Below are positions 1-9,164 of a stretch of 41,276 nt of DNA, piece by piece; position 1 is the stretch's first letter; each line of letters opens with the position of its first letter. The notes under the pieces were generated by a model. The model was not told where the DNA came from. It was given only the letters and a program-made list of their open reading frames with translations, and did not search any database. A program made the translations under genes and the position numbers. This DNA is from Chitinophagaceae bacterium (GTDB lineage: Bacteria; Bacteroidota; Bacteroidia; Chitinophagales; Chitinophagaceae), in contig CANJJU010000006.1 in NCBI GenBank assembly GCA_947474815.1, positions 1 through 41,276 of the forward strand, written 5' to 3'.

Positions 1-2339
1 AAGGCATGCAGGACAATGGAGTACTTGCATGTGCCAAACATTTCCCCGGACATGGGGATGTAACAGTTGATTCCCACTCAGACTTGCCCGTTATTTATAA
101 AGCAATGGCTCAATTAGATTCTATTGAGCTATACCCATTTAAACAAATTTTTAAAGAAGGGATTGGAAGCGTCATGATTGGGCATTTGTCTATTCCTGCG
201 ATAGATGATCGAGCGAATCGTCCTACTTCGCTTTCCAATAAAAATATTGAAGGATTACTTAGAACAACTATTAATTATCAAGGACTTACTGTTACTGATG
301 GATTGGAAATGCAAGGAGTAAAAAAATTCTTTCCTGATGGAGAAGCATCGGTAGAGTCATTGATCGCTGGGAACGATTTGCTTTGTCTACCCGATAGTAT
401 TCCATTGGCGATTGAAAAAGTAAAAAAAGCAATCAAAGAAAAAAGACTTAGCTGGAAAGAAATAGAAAAGCATTGCAAAAGAGTATTGATGACAAAATAC
501 AAGTATGTGCTGCCAGAAAACAATTTGATTCCACTTGATAATCTTACGCAAGATCTAAATAAAGATGTACTTGATATGAGAGCATTGGTTGCTACCAATG
601 CCATTACGCTTTTAGCCAACCAAGACGATACATTTTTTCCTTTAACGACAACAGAAAATAAAGGATCGGTTGCTTATGTAGCCGTAGGAATAAAAACTGA
701 CAATGCCTTTGCAAGCAGAATGCGATCAGATTATAATGCAGGTGTTTTTTATTTTGATTTCACTAAAAAAAGCAAAGACTCTATTAATACATTGTTAGAT
801 CAAATTGTGTTAGGATATAGAAGAGTAGTGATTGGTATTCATCAAATAAATCGCGCGCCTGCAAATAATTTTGGAATGAGTGAAGACGCCGTTCAGTTTG
901 TTAATACACTTCAACAACGAGCAAGAGCATATACCTTTTTATTTGGGAATGCCTATGCTATAAAAAATTGGTGCTTTGCAAAAAACTTAAGTGTTTGTTA
1001 TGAAGACAACAGTACTGTTCACAATGTGGCGATTGATATGCTTGAGGGAAAGCTTCCATACAAGGGAACCTTACCGGTAAGCGTTTGCGAAAATTTTAAA
1101 TACGGATTTGGAATTCAATCCTTTAGTCCGTCATTGCCAAAATCTTCGTCATCCGTTGTAGGATTGGATTCACTAAAATTAACAAGTATTGATTCAATTG
1201 TAGAAGACGCCATTACAAAAAAAGCCATGCCCGGATGCGTTGTTGCTGTTGTAAAAGATGGCAAATTGATTATGGAAAAAGCTTATGGAAGCTATACATA
1301 CAGCAATGACGAAAAAGTTACTTCCTCTTCTATTTATGATTTGGCTTCCTTAACAAAAATTTTATCAACAACCCTCTGCATCATGAAACTATATGAAGAG
1401 GGAAAGATTGACTTTAAAAAAACACTGGGAGATTATCTATCGTCTGTCAAAGGAACCAATAAAGAAAATATTCCACTTGAAAAGTTATTACTACATGAGG
1501 CAGGCCTAAAACCCTATATACCTTTTTATAAAGAAACGATGGATGCTGATGGGTTGCCTAAAAAAAATATTTTTTCAAATTATAAAACTGATTCCTTCGC
1601 GAATCGGGTGGCTAATAGATTATTCATTCGCAACGACATCATTGACACTTTTTATAAAAGAGTATTAGAAAGCCCTATTCAACAATCAGGCACATATGTA
1701 TACAGTGATAACGACTTTATCCTTTTAGGTAAAGTGGTAGAAAGCGTAAGCGGATTGTCGTTAGATCATTATGTGCAAAAAAACTTTTATCATTTGATGC
1801 AGTTGGAGTCTATGGGCTACAAACCAATAAATACTATTGCATTCAATAGAATTGTTCCTACAGAAAAAGAGACGAATTTTAGAGCACAACAATTAAGAGG
1901 AGATGTACACGATCCGGGTGCGGCTATAATGGGTGGTATAGCTGGCCATGCAGGACTTTTTGGTGATGCACATGATGTGGCTTGCATTATGCAAATGTTA
2001 CTGAATGGAGGCGAATTAAATGGAACAAGATATCTCAAAGAAGAAACAGTTCATTTATTTACTGCTTACCATAGCAATACTAGTAGACGTGGATATGGAT
2101 TTGACAAGCCCGAGAAAGACAATGCAACCAGAATCGAACCTTACCCTGCACCATCTGTATCTCCTGAAACATTTGGACATACTGGATTTACGGGTACTTG
2201 CGCTTGGGCAGACCCCGTTAATCACATCGCATTTGTTTTTCTTAGCAATAGAATTCAACCTACTGAAAATAATATTTTTAAAGGTCTAAATATTCGATCA
2301 AAAATTCAGGAAGCCATCTATCAATCAATCGTGAAATAA
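1..2339 (+). CDS. GH3 beta-N-acetylhexosaminidase fused to a beta-lactamase-class serine hydrolase (5' end missing)
   Basis: The gene is open to the left edge, so the true start and part of the GH3 barrel are outside the window. Numbering from the first ATG at 6, the GH3 (NagZ-type) part shows KHFPGHGD at 11-18, the NagZ Asp-His pair in DSH (D22, H24) and a nucleophile-type Asp98 in TDGLEMQG. From about residue 385 a second module of the class C beta-lactamase/penicillin-binding fold follows, with S448-x-x-K451, Y566-S-D-N and H725-T-G in the expected order. Known biology: NagZ enzymes remove N-acetylglucosamine from muropeptides, while the serine hydrolase class includes D-alanyl peptidases, esterases and beta-lactamases. 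Both act on cell wall or its fragments, so one polypeptide may trim sugar and peptide. All catalytic residues appear intact. The substrate of the second domain cannot be read from sequence. Confidence 0.88.
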   Translation, partial: GMQDNGVLACAKHFPGHGDVTVDSHSDLPVIYKAMAQLDSIELYPFKQIFKEGIGSVMIGHLSIPAIDDRANRPTSLSNKNIEGLLRTTINYQGLTVTDGLEMQGVKKFFPDGEASVESLIAGNDLLCLPDSIPLAIEKVKKAIKEKRLSWKEIEKHCKRVLMTKYKYVLPENNLIPLDNLTQDLNKDVLDMRALVATNAITLLANQDDTFFPLTTTENKGSVAYVAVGIKTDNAFASRMRSDYNAGVFYFDFTKKSKDSINTLLDQIVLGYRRVVIGIHQINRAPANNFGMSEDAVQFVNTLQQRARAYTFLFGNAYAIKNWCFAKNLSVCYEDNSTVHNVAIDMLEGKLPYKGTLPVSVCENFKYGFGIQSFSPSLPKSSSSVVGLDSLKLTSIDSIVEDAITKKAMPGCVVAVVKDGKLIMEKAYGSYTYSNDEKVTSSSIYDLASLTKILSTTLCIMKLYEEGKIDFKKTLGDYLSSVKGTNKENIPLEKLLLHEAGLKPYIPFYKETMDADGLPKKNIFSNYKTDSFANRVANRLFIRNDIIDTFYKRVLESPIQQSGTYVYSDNDFILLGKVVESVSGLSLDHYVQKNFYHLMQLESMGYKPINTIAFNRIVPTEKETNFRAQQLRGDVHDPGAAIMGGIAGHAGLFGDAHDVACIMQMLLNGGELNGTRYLKEETVHLFTAYHSNTSRRGYGFDKPEKDNATRIEPYPAPSVSPETFGHTGFTGTCAWADPVNHIAFVFLSNRIQPTENNIFKGLNIRSKIQEAIYQSIVK

Positions 2340-2414
2340 AGCCGTATTAGATTAATATTGAATCACTGTTACTAAATTAGTGCTACATTAGAAGAAAGAA
2401 TAATAACGATTATT

Positions 2415-4328
2415 ATGTCATACCCCTATCAGATAAAGTCATTAAAACAATATCAGGAAGAATATAAAAAAAGTGTAGACGCTCCTGAAGATTTTTGGGC
2501 AACCATTGCCAATCATTTTATCTGGCATCGCAAATGGGATCAAGTATTGGATTGGAATTTTTATGAACCTACCATAGAATGGTTTAAGGGTGGAAAATTA
2601 AATATCACTGAAAACTGTTTAGATAGATGGGTAGAAACACAACCCAATGCCACCGCTATTATTTGGGAACCCAATGATCCTACTGAACCGCACCGAACAT
2701 TTACATACAAAGAGCTCCATCACAAAGTTTGTCAATTTGCCAATGTATTAAAAAACAATGGAGCCACTCGTGGGGATCGCATTTGTATATACATGCCAAT
2801 GGTTCCGGAATTAACGATCGCAATTTTAGCATGTGCTAGAATAGGAGCCATTCATTCTGTTGTATTTGGCGGATTCTCTGCACAAAGCATTGCAGACAGA
2901 ATTCAGGACGCTCAATGCAATATTGTACTCACGGCAGATGGAGGATTTCGTGGAAATAAAAGCATCCCCTTAAAAGCAGTCATTGACGAGGCGCTTACTA
3001 CCTGTCCTTCTGTAGAAAAAGTAATCGTTTTAACACGTACAAGCCTTCCTGTTAGCATGATAAAAGGTAGAGATGTTTGGTGGGAAGATGAAATCAATAA
3101 AGTAGAAGCACAAGGAAATCCGATGTGCAAAGCAGAAATCATGGATGCAGAGGACATGTTGTTTATACTATATACTTCAGGAAGCACAGGTAAACCGAAG
3201 GGAGTAGTACATACCTGTGGCGGTTATATGGTTTGGACGAATTATACTTTTGTAAATGTATTTCAGTATCAACCCGGGCAAATACATTTTTGCACAGCAG
3301 ATATTGGTTGGATTACTGGCCACAGTTATATCATATACGGACCATTGAGTGCAGGAGCAACCTCTTTGATGTTTGAAGGAATTCCCACTTGGCCGGATGC
3401 AGGTAGATTCTGGGAAATTGTAGACAAACATGCTGTTGATATTTTATATACGGCTCCTACTGCAATCAGAAGCCTTATGAGTTTTGGAACAGACCCTATC
3501 AAAGAAAAAAAACTACACTCCCTTAAGGTATTGGGAACTGTTGGAGAACCCATCAATGAAGAAGCTTGGCATTGGTACGATGAACACATTGGAAAAAGAA
3601 ATTGTCCTATTGTAGATACATGGTGGCAAACTGAAACAGGAGGAGTACTGATTTCTAATTTGGCTGGCATAACAAAAGCAAAGCCTTCTTTCGCCACACT
3701 CCCCCTTCCAGGGATTCAGCCTATTCTAGTAGACGAAAATGGTAAAAAAATTGAAGGAAATGGTGTTAGTGGAAACTTGTGTATACAATTTCCATGGCCA
3801 GGTATGTTGAGAACAACGTTTGGCGATCATGAAAGATGCAGGACAACATATTTTTCAACTTATGAAAATCTTTACTTCACAGGAGATGGATGCTTACGCG
3901 ACAACGAAGGAGATTATAGAATTACTGGTCGTGTAGACGATGTGTTAAATGTAAGTGGACATCGAATTGGAACAGCTGAAGTAGAGAACGCAATCAATAT
4001 GCATACAGGCGTAGTAGAAAGCGCCATAGTAGGCTATCCCCATGATATTAAAGGGCAGGGAATTTATGCTTATGTTATTTTTAATGGCATTCATATTGAT
4101 GAAAATCAAACCAGATTGGATATTTGTCAGACTGTTTCTAAAATAATTGGCGCTATTGCCAAACCCGATAAAATTCAATTTGTAACTGGGTTGCCAAAAA
4201 CAAGAAGCGGCAAAATCATGAGAAGGATTTTGAGGAAAATTGCGGAGGGTGAATTAAACAATTTAGGGGACACTAGCACTCTATTAGATCCACTTGTAGT
4301 GGAGGAAATTAAATCCAATAAATTATAG
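2415..4328 (+). CDS. acs: acetyl-CoA synthetase (AMP-forming)
   Basis: Converts acetate, ATP and CoA to acetyl-CoA, AMP and pyrophosphate in the cytoplasm. At 637 residues it is of normal length for Acs. It carries the AMP-binding P-loop-like YTSGSTGKPKG near residue 254, WWQTETGG at about 403, the YFTGDG hinge region, GRVDDVLNVSGHR before the C-terminal lid, and the C-terminal KTRSGKIMRR with Lys600, the lysine that is acetylated to switch off the enzyme in characterised homologues. The N-terminal block with a WHRKWDQVLDW stretch is typical of true acetyl-CoA synthetases rather than other acyl-CoA ligases. A weak promoter-like pair (TTG at 2358, TACATTAG at 2384) lies upstream. queA follows after 27 bp on the same strand. 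Confidence 0.95.
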   Translation: MSYPYQIKSLKQYQEEYKKSVDAPEDFWATIANHFIWHRKWDQVLDWNFYEPTIEWFKGGKLNITENCLDRWVETQPNATAIIWEPNDPTEPHRTFTYKELHHKVCQFANVLKNNGATRGDRICIYMPMVPELTIAILACARIGAIHSVVFGGFSAQSIADRIQDAQCNIVLTADGGFRGNKSIPLKAVIDEALTTCPSVEKVIVLTRTSLPVSMIKGRDVWWEDEINKVEAQGNPMCKAEIMDAEDMLFILYTSGSTGKPKGVVHTCGGYMVWTNYTFVNVFQYQPGQIHFCTADIGWITGHSYIIYGPLSAGATSLMFEGIPTWPDAGRFWEIVDKHAVDILYTAPTAIRSLMSFGTDPIKEKKLHSLKVLGTVGEPINEEAWHWYDEHIGKRNCPIVDTWWQTETGGVLISNLAGITKAKPSFATLPLPGIQPILVDENGKKIEGNGVSGNLCIQFPWPGMLRTTFGDHERCRTTYFSTYENLYFTGDGCLRDNEGDYRITGRVDDVLNVSGHRIGTAEVENAINMHTGVVESAIVGYPHDIKGQGIYAYVIFNGIHIDENQTRLDICQTVSKIIGAIAKPDKIQFVTGLPKTRSGKIMRRILRKIAEGELNNLGDTSTLLDPLVVEEIKSNKL

Positions 4329-4355
4329 CAAGGGGGGTAATTTTGCCTTTTCATT

Positions 4356-5588
4356 ATGACAGCTGCAGGAAAAATCTCCATAAAGGAATACAATTATCAT
4401 TTACCAGAAGGCAAGATTGCGCTTTATCCTTTAGCGCATAGAGATAATTCAAAACTATTGATATATAAAGATGAAGAAATAGCACAAGATACTTTTGGTG
4501 CGCTTTCACATTATCTTCCTGAAAAAAGTTTACTTGTATTTAACAACACTAGGGTGATCAATGCTCGAATACGATTTCAAAAAAAGTCGGGAAGTAGTAT
4601 TGAAATTTTTTGTTTGGAGCCGGCAGAAGAGATCGCGGAGTATAGCACTGTAATGAATCAAAAAAGAAGTGCCAAATGGAAATGCTTTATTGGTGGCGCG
4701 GCTAAATGGAAAGAACCCTTTCTTGAAAAAGAACTTTTCATTAATAAAGAAAAAATTATTCTAAAAGCTACTTTAGAAGAAAAGCTTTCAGACGCCTATA
4801 TTGTAGAATTTACCTGGGAGCCATCAACGTATTCATTTGCTGAAATAATAGAATCAGCGGGAGATATTCCGCTTCCTCCTTATATAAAAAGGTCGACGGA
4901 GTTGCATGATCTTGACCGATACCAGACTATTTACGCCATGCATGACGGATCGGTAGCAGCTCCCACTGCTGGACTACATTTTACTGACAAAATATTTGAA
5001 ACGCTACTAAAAAAACATATTGAAAGAGCTAATATCACGCTCCATGTAGGTGCTGGAACTTTTAAGCCAGTAAAGGCAATACAAATGCAAGACCATGAAA
5101 TGCATACCGAATGGATTGATGTAACTATTCCATCTATTCAGCAATTAATTGATACAGATGGACTCATTGTTGCTATTGGAACTACTTCATTGCGTACTAT
5201 GGAAACACTGTATTGGTTGGGGGTGAAAGCCATTTTATATCCTGAGTTGGATAAATTAGTATTGTGTCAATGGGATGTGTATTCTAAAGAGTTAAACGAT
5301 CATTCGTTTTCTAAAAAAATTGCTTTGGAAGCACTGATTAACTGGTTAGCTCAAAGAAAACTTGATCGAATTTTTACTCAAACACAACTGCTGATTACTC
5401 CGGGATATTCATTTAAAATTGGAAAAGCGTTGGTTACAAACTTTCATCAACCTCAGTCAACCCTCTTACTATTGGTGGCCGCAGCGATTGGAGAAAAATG
5501 GAAAGAGATATATGACTATGCGCTACAAAATGATTTTAGATTTTTAAGTTACGGAGACGGGAGCTTAATTTTTATGGCTGAATCGTAA
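4356..5588 (+). CDS. queA: S-adenosylmethionine:tRNA ribosyltransferase-isomerase
   Basis: Transfers and isomerises the ribose of SAM onto preQ1 in tRNA to give epoxyqueuosine. Family signatures visible are LVFNNTRVINARI, GDIPLPPYIKR, YQTIYAMHDGSVAAPTAGLHFT, LHVGAGTFKPV followed by HEMHTEW, and near the end LITPGYSFKIGKALVTNFHQPQSTL written here only as landmarks of the family order. The protein has 410 residues, longer than the roughly 350 of the E. coli enzyme. The extra length appears to be spread through the body rather than added as a separate domain. The ATG start at 4356 gives a normal N-terminus (acidic strand then YHLPEGKIALYPL). The stop region overlaps the tail of the convergent transpeptidase gene by 17 bp (5572-5588). 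Confidence 0.93.
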   Translation: MTAAGKISIKEYNYHLPEGKIALYPLAHRDNSKLLIYKDEEIAQDTFGALSHYLPEKSLLVFNNTRVINARIRFQKKSGSSIEIFCLEPAEEIAEYSTVMNQKRSAKWKCFIGGAAKWKEPFLEKELFINKEKIILKATLEEKLSDAYIVEFTWEPSTYSFAEIIESAGDIPLPPYIKRSTELHDLDRYQTIYAMHDGSVAAPTAGLHFTDKIFETLLKKHIERANITLHVGAGTFKPVKAIQMQDHEMHTEWIDVTIPSIQQLIDTDGLIVAIGTTSLRTMETLYWLGVKAILYPELDKLVLCQWDVYSKELNDHSFSKKIALEALINWLAQRKLDRIFTQTQLLITPGYSFKIGKALVTNFHQPQSTLLLLVAAAIGEKWKEIYDYALQNDFRFLSYGDGSLIFMAES

Positions 5589-6132
5589 CTTTTGTTCCTA
5601 CCGGAATATAACTATACAAATCTTTCATCTCTGTGTATTTAACCGACACGCAACCATCTGTCCAATTGTAATAACTATCTACCGTCCACTCTTCTTCTGG
5701 TCTAGTGGCGTGAATTGCAATGCCATTACCAATCTTTGCATTACGAGAAATCAATCCGGAAGCTTTTCTTTGAGTGAATTTTTGAACACTTTCTTCGTTA
5801 GGATAATCCAATAGTAGTTCAGGGCCCCATTTGGGATGAATTTTTTTGAGAATAATTTTGAAGTTCCCATTAGGTGTTTTCTTATCTCCTTCTTTCATTT
5901 TATCTCCCAAGTCTTTACTGCCAAATACAATGGGATAAGTAGCAAACCAACCTTCTTGGTCATATACCTTTAATTCGTAATCACTCTTGTCTACTATGAT
6001 ATAATACTCACTCTCGAGTATTGTTTTTTTATTGAATTCATTAGAATGAGGCACATGCAATACAAATCCCATGAGTACTATCAAGGGAGCCAATAAAAGA
6101 TATTTAATAGCTGAGCGCTTTGCCACAATCAT
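5572..6132 (-). CDS. L,D-transpeptidase (YkuD fold), membrane-anchored or secreted
   Basis: A 186-residue protein from the ATG at 6132; a GTG at 6150 would add six residues and cannot be excluded. A hydrophobic segment near the N-terminus (KYLLLAPLIVLMGFVLH) is a signal or anchor, so the catalytic domain should lie in the periplasm. The YkuD domain shows YPIVFGSKDLGDK, GDKKTPNGNFKI, the catalytic-region His141 in IAIHATRP, and Cys161 in TDGCVSV, followed by the usual YIPVGTKVTI end strand. Known family role: cross-linking peptidoglycan stems (3-3 links), attaching proteins, or, in the YafK branch, removing them. The usual SxGCxR signature is TDGCVS here, so the Arg after Cys is replaced by Ser163, as also happens in divergent branches. 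Its reaction direction is therefore uncertain. Confidence 0.85.
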   Translation of the reverse strand: MIVAKRSAIKYLLLAPLIVLMGFVLHVPHSNEFNKKTILESEYYIIVDKSDYELKVYDQEGWFATYPIVFGSKDLGDKMKEGDKKTPNGNFKIILKKIHPKWGPELLLDYPNEESVQKFTQRKASGLISRNAKIGNGIAIHATRPEEEWTVDSYYNWTDGCVSVKYTEMKDLYSYIPVGTKVTIQP

Positions 6133-6345
6133 TGGATATTTAAATTTCACGAAAAACGAGTATTCAGTAAATACAATCGAATATACTTATCCTATCCTAA
6201 AAAATATTACTATTTAAAGTATTTTAACGCATTTTTATAGTCGCGGATTCCAGTTTTATCCTTTTTAAAGAAAAAAAACAGAGAAATAAAATAGAATATA
6301 CTAATACTCTATCTTTAAGGATATGGGCGAATCGAAATGTGTTGG

Positions 6346-6353
6346 TAGATTTG
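6346..6353 (+). promoter_or_regulatory. -7 promoter element upstream of kbl
   Basis: TAGATTTG matches the Bacteroidota -7 consensus TAnnTTTG exactly and ends 26 bp before the kbl ATG, which would leave a leader of about 20 nt. I see no convincing TTTG at the -33 position. The 229-bp divergent gap (6151-6379) that holds it is otherwise AT-rich DNA with no recognisable gene. Confidence 0.5.
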
Positions 6354-6379
6354 TAATAATTTAAAACTTAATAAATAAT

Positions 6380-7576
6380 ATGAACAATAAATTTGTTTCC
6401 AGGATTGGTACAGAACTTGACGAAATCAATGCAGCAGGCTTATTTAAAAATGAACGCATTATCAGTAGCGAGCAGGGTGCTGAAATTATTGTAAATGGAA
6501 AGACTGTTTTAAATTTTTGTGCAAATAATTATTTGGGGCTTTCTTCTCATCCTAAAGTATTAGAAGCGGCCAAAAAATACATTGATTATAGAGGATTTGG
6601 AATGAGTAGTGTTAGATTTATCTGTGGCACGCAGGATATACACAAAGAACTAGAGCATTCAATTGCAAAATTTCTTGGAACCGAAGATACTATTTTATAC
6701 GCCGCTGCCTTTGATGCGAATGGAGGAGTATTTGAGCCATTATTCAATGAAGAAGATGCTATTATTAGTGATGCATTGAATCATGCCTCTATTATTGATG
6801 GCGTTCGCTTGTGCAAGGCACAACGATATCGTTACGAGCACAATAATATGAGCGATCTAGAAGAAAAATTAAAAGAGAGCGCCCATCTAAGAAGCAGAAT
6901 TATTGTTACTGACGGGTCTTTTAGCATGGACGGAACGATTGCTCAATTAGATAAAATATGCGATTTAGCAGATCAGTATGATGCAATTGTAATGATTGAC
7001 GAATGCCATTCATCAGGTTTTTTAGGAAAAACAGGTCGTGGCACCCATGAATATAGAAATGTGATGGGGCGAATTGACATCATCACTGGTACATTAGGAA
7101 AAGCATTAGGAGGCGCAAGTGGAGGATTCACTTCCGGAAAAAAAGAAATCATCGAAATGCTTCGCCAAAGAAGTAGACCATACTTATTTAGTAATACATT
7201 GGCTCCAAGCATTGTAGGGGCATCGATTGCTGTTTTAAATATGCTAAGCGAAACAACCGACTTGAGAGACAAGCTAGAATACAATACCAACTATTTTAGA
7301 AAAAAAATGACAGAGGCCGGATTTGACATTAAGCCAGGTGATCATCCTATTGTACCAATCATGTTGTACGATGCCGTCCTTGCACAAAATTTTGCAGCCA
7401 AATTACTGGAAGAAGGAATATATGTAATAGGATTTTTCTTCCCAGTAGTAGCAAAAGGACAAGCTAGAATTAGAGTGCAATTAAGTGCAGCACATGAACA
7501 ATATCATCTAGATAAGGCCATTGAAGCCTTTACAAAAATTGGGAAAGAATTAGGAGTAGTAAAGTTGAACTCATAG
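6380..7576 (+). CDS. kbl: glycine C-acetyltransferase (2-amino-3-ketobutyrate CoA ligase)
   Basis: A PLP enzyme of the alpha-oxoamine synthase family that splits 2-amino-3-ketobutyrate with CoA into glycine and acetyl-CoA, the second step of threonine degradation. Its 398 residues match the E. coli protein in length. The N-terminus AAGLFKNERIIS and the FCANNYLGLSSHP block are characteristic of Kbl rather than of BioF, HemA or serine palmitoyltransferase. The PLP-binding residues are in place: His135 in DALNHAS, Asp207 and His210 in MIDECHSSG, and the Schiff-base Lys241 in TGTLGKALGG. Threonine dehydrogenase, its usual partner, is not in the window. It is followed on the same strand by lutB after about 150 bp, so the two are probably separate units. 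Confidence 0.92.
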   Translation: MNNKFVSRIGTELDEINAAGLFKNERIISSEQGAEIIVNGKTVLNFCANNYLGLSSHPKVLEAAKKYIDYRGFGMSSVRFICGTQDIHKELEHSIAKFLGTEDTILYAAAFDANGGVFEPLFNEEDAIISDALNHASIIDGVRLCKAQRYRYEHNNMSDLEEKLKESAHLRSRIIVTDGSFSMDGTIAQLDKICDLADQYDAIVMIDECHSSGFLGKTGRGTHEYRNVMGRIDIITGTLGKALGGASGGFTSGKKEIIEMLRQRSRPYLFSNTLAPSIVGASIAVLNMLSETTDLRDKLEYNTNYFRKKMTEAGFDIKPGDHPIVPIMLYDAVLAQNFAAKLLEEGIYVIGFFFPVVAKGQARIRVQLSAAHEQYHLDKAIEAFTKIGKELGVVKLNS

Positions 7577-7730
7577 CTGAGTCATTATTTATATAATTAT
7601 TAAAGTTGTTGAAAAAAAGATTTTTCTAGCTGAATAGAGACTCTACTTATTTATTAACTTCGTTTACAGCTTTATATCATTGCATTGGAGCTATTTTCAT
7701 TATGCAAATAATTTCTTCAATATTATAATT

Positions 7731-9107
7731 ATGTCAGAAACTGCAGCCTCCTTTATAGCTAAAAGCACTATAAAAGCAGCCGACCTCGAACATAGGCGAA
7801 AGATTAATTTTAATATTGGCAAATACAACGCTGTAGTTCCTCAAGGAAAATTACAATTTGAAAATGTACACCTCGCCAGAGAAAGAGCCAAAAACACCAA
7901 ATGGCGGGCAATAGAAACCCTGGATCAGCAATTAGAAGAATTTGAATTACACTTCAGCAAAAGAGGGGGGAAAGTTATCTGGGCAGAAGATGGAGCACAG
8001 GCTATTAAAGAGATACTTCAAATATGTAAAGAAAAAAATTGCCAAACATTGGTAAAGAGCAAGAGCATGGTGACAGAAGAAATTCACTTAAACCAAGCCC
8101 TCGAAGAGAATAAAATCGATAGTATTGAAACAGATTTAGGAGAATACATACAACAATTGGATGGGGAAGCACCCTATCATATTGTGACACCGGCTATGCA
8201 TAAAAGCAAAGAAGATGTTGCTAAACTATTTGCAGAGAAATTAGGAACCGACCCAAAGCTAACACCAGAAGAACTTACCCTTGTTGCAAGAAATATTTTA
8301 AGAAATAAATACACTGAAGCTGAAGTAGGTGTTACGGGAGCCAACTTTATCATCAGTGATATTGGAGGGATAGCCGTAACTGAAAACGAAGGAAATGCTC
8401 GACTCAGCTGCTCTTTCCCCAAAACGCATATTGTAATTGTTGGAATTGAAAAAATGATTCCGTCCATTACTGACTTAGCATTATTTTGGCCCTTATTAAG
8501 TACGTTCGGTACAGGACAGAAATTAACGGTGTACAATACTATTATCACAGGACCAAGACAACCCAATGAAACCGACGGACCGGAGGAAATGTATGTGATT
8601 CTACTTGATAACGGACGCACCAATATTTTAAAAAATCCAAAACAACGCGAAAGTCTTTATTGTATTAAATGTGGCGCATGCTTGAATACTTGTCCCATTT
8701 ATAAAAACATCGGCGGGCATGCATATGGCGCAACTTACAGTGGACCAATAGGAAGCGTTATCACGCCGCATCTACAAGGAATGGAAAACTTTAAACACCT
8801 GAGTTATGCCTCCTCTCTTTGCGGAAGCTGTACAGAAGTCTGTGCAGTAAAAATAAATCTTCATGAATTGCTTTTGGAAAATAGACACGAATCTGTAACT
8901 GAAGGACATGCAACACTATTAGAAAAAATCGCTTGGAAGTGCTGGAAAATATCAAGTCTTAATAGAGGCTTAATGAATGTAGGAAATGGGAAATGGAAAA
9001 GCAAAATAGTTAATAAGGTATTTAAACAATGGACTCAGCATCGAGGAGATCTTACTTTCAGCGAGAAAACATTTAATCAACAATGGAAAGAACGTTTTAA
9101 AAATTAA
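7731..9107 (+). CDS. lutB: LutB-type iron-sulfur lactate oxidation protein
   Basis: A 458-residue LutB/YkgF-type protein. It has an N-terminal LUD domain (about 60-300, including VTGANFIISDIGGIAVTENEG), a two-cluster ferredoxin segment with CIKCGACLNTCP and, about 50 residues later, CGSCTEVC, and a basic C-terminal tail typical of the family. In Bacillus, LutA, LutB and LutC together oxidise L-lactate to pyruvate. No lutA is present here, and lutC is about 14.6 kb away beside ftsH. I chose the ATG at 7731 (MSETAASF) because the longer frame begins only with a TTG at 7680, and its first 17 codons do not look like the family. An intrinsic terminator follows 28 bp after the stop. Confidence 0.9.
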   Translation: MSETAASFIAKSTIKAADLEHRRKINFNIGKYNAVVPQGKLQFENVHLARERAKNTKWRAIETLDQQLEEFELHFSKRGGKVIWAEDGAQAIKEILQICKEKNCQTLVKSKSMVTEEIHLNQALEENKIDSIETDLGEYIQQLDGEAPYHIVTPAMHKSKEDVAKLFAEKLGTDPKLTPEELTLVARNILRNKYTEAEVGVTGANFIISDIGGIAVTENEGNARLSCSFPKTHIVIVGIEKMIPSITDLALFWPLLSTFGTGQKLTVYNTIITGPRQPNETDGPEEMYVILLDNGRTNILKNPKQRESLYCIKCGACLNTCPIYKNIGGHAYGATYSGPIGSVITPHLQGMENFKHLSYASSLCGSCTEVCAVKINLHELLLENRHESVTEGHATLLEKIAWKCWKISSLNRGLMNVGNGKWKSKIVNKVFKQWTQHRGDLTFSEKTFNQQWKERFKN

Positions 9108-9134
9108 GTTGTATTTTAGGATACAAGAATGACC

Positions 9135-9157
9135 AGTCGGCTTGTCCGACTTTTTTT
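9135..9157 (+). terminator. intrinsic terminator after lutB
   Basis: A six-base-pair stem AGTCGG/CCGACT (9135-9140 with 9146-9151), loop CTTGT, and a run of seven T. It ends the lutB transcript. It also falls inside the upstream part of the next reading frame, which argues against a start at 9129 for that gene. Confidence 0.75.
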
Positions 9158-9164
9158 ATATAAA

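Noticed and set aside
5572-5588. Overlap of the queA and transpeptidase tails as a possible regulatory antisense
   Set aside because: Short tail-to-tail overlaps are common in compact genomes (another is at 10429-10451), and no structure distinguishes this one.
7608-7632. Possible terminator after kbl (GAAAAA/TTTTTC)
   Set aside because: The stem is almost all A-T and not followed by a T-run; too weak to call.
7680-7730. Upstream extension of lutB from a TTG
   Set aside because: The extra 17 residues are not family-like, and a good ATG with a typical N-terminus is at 7731.
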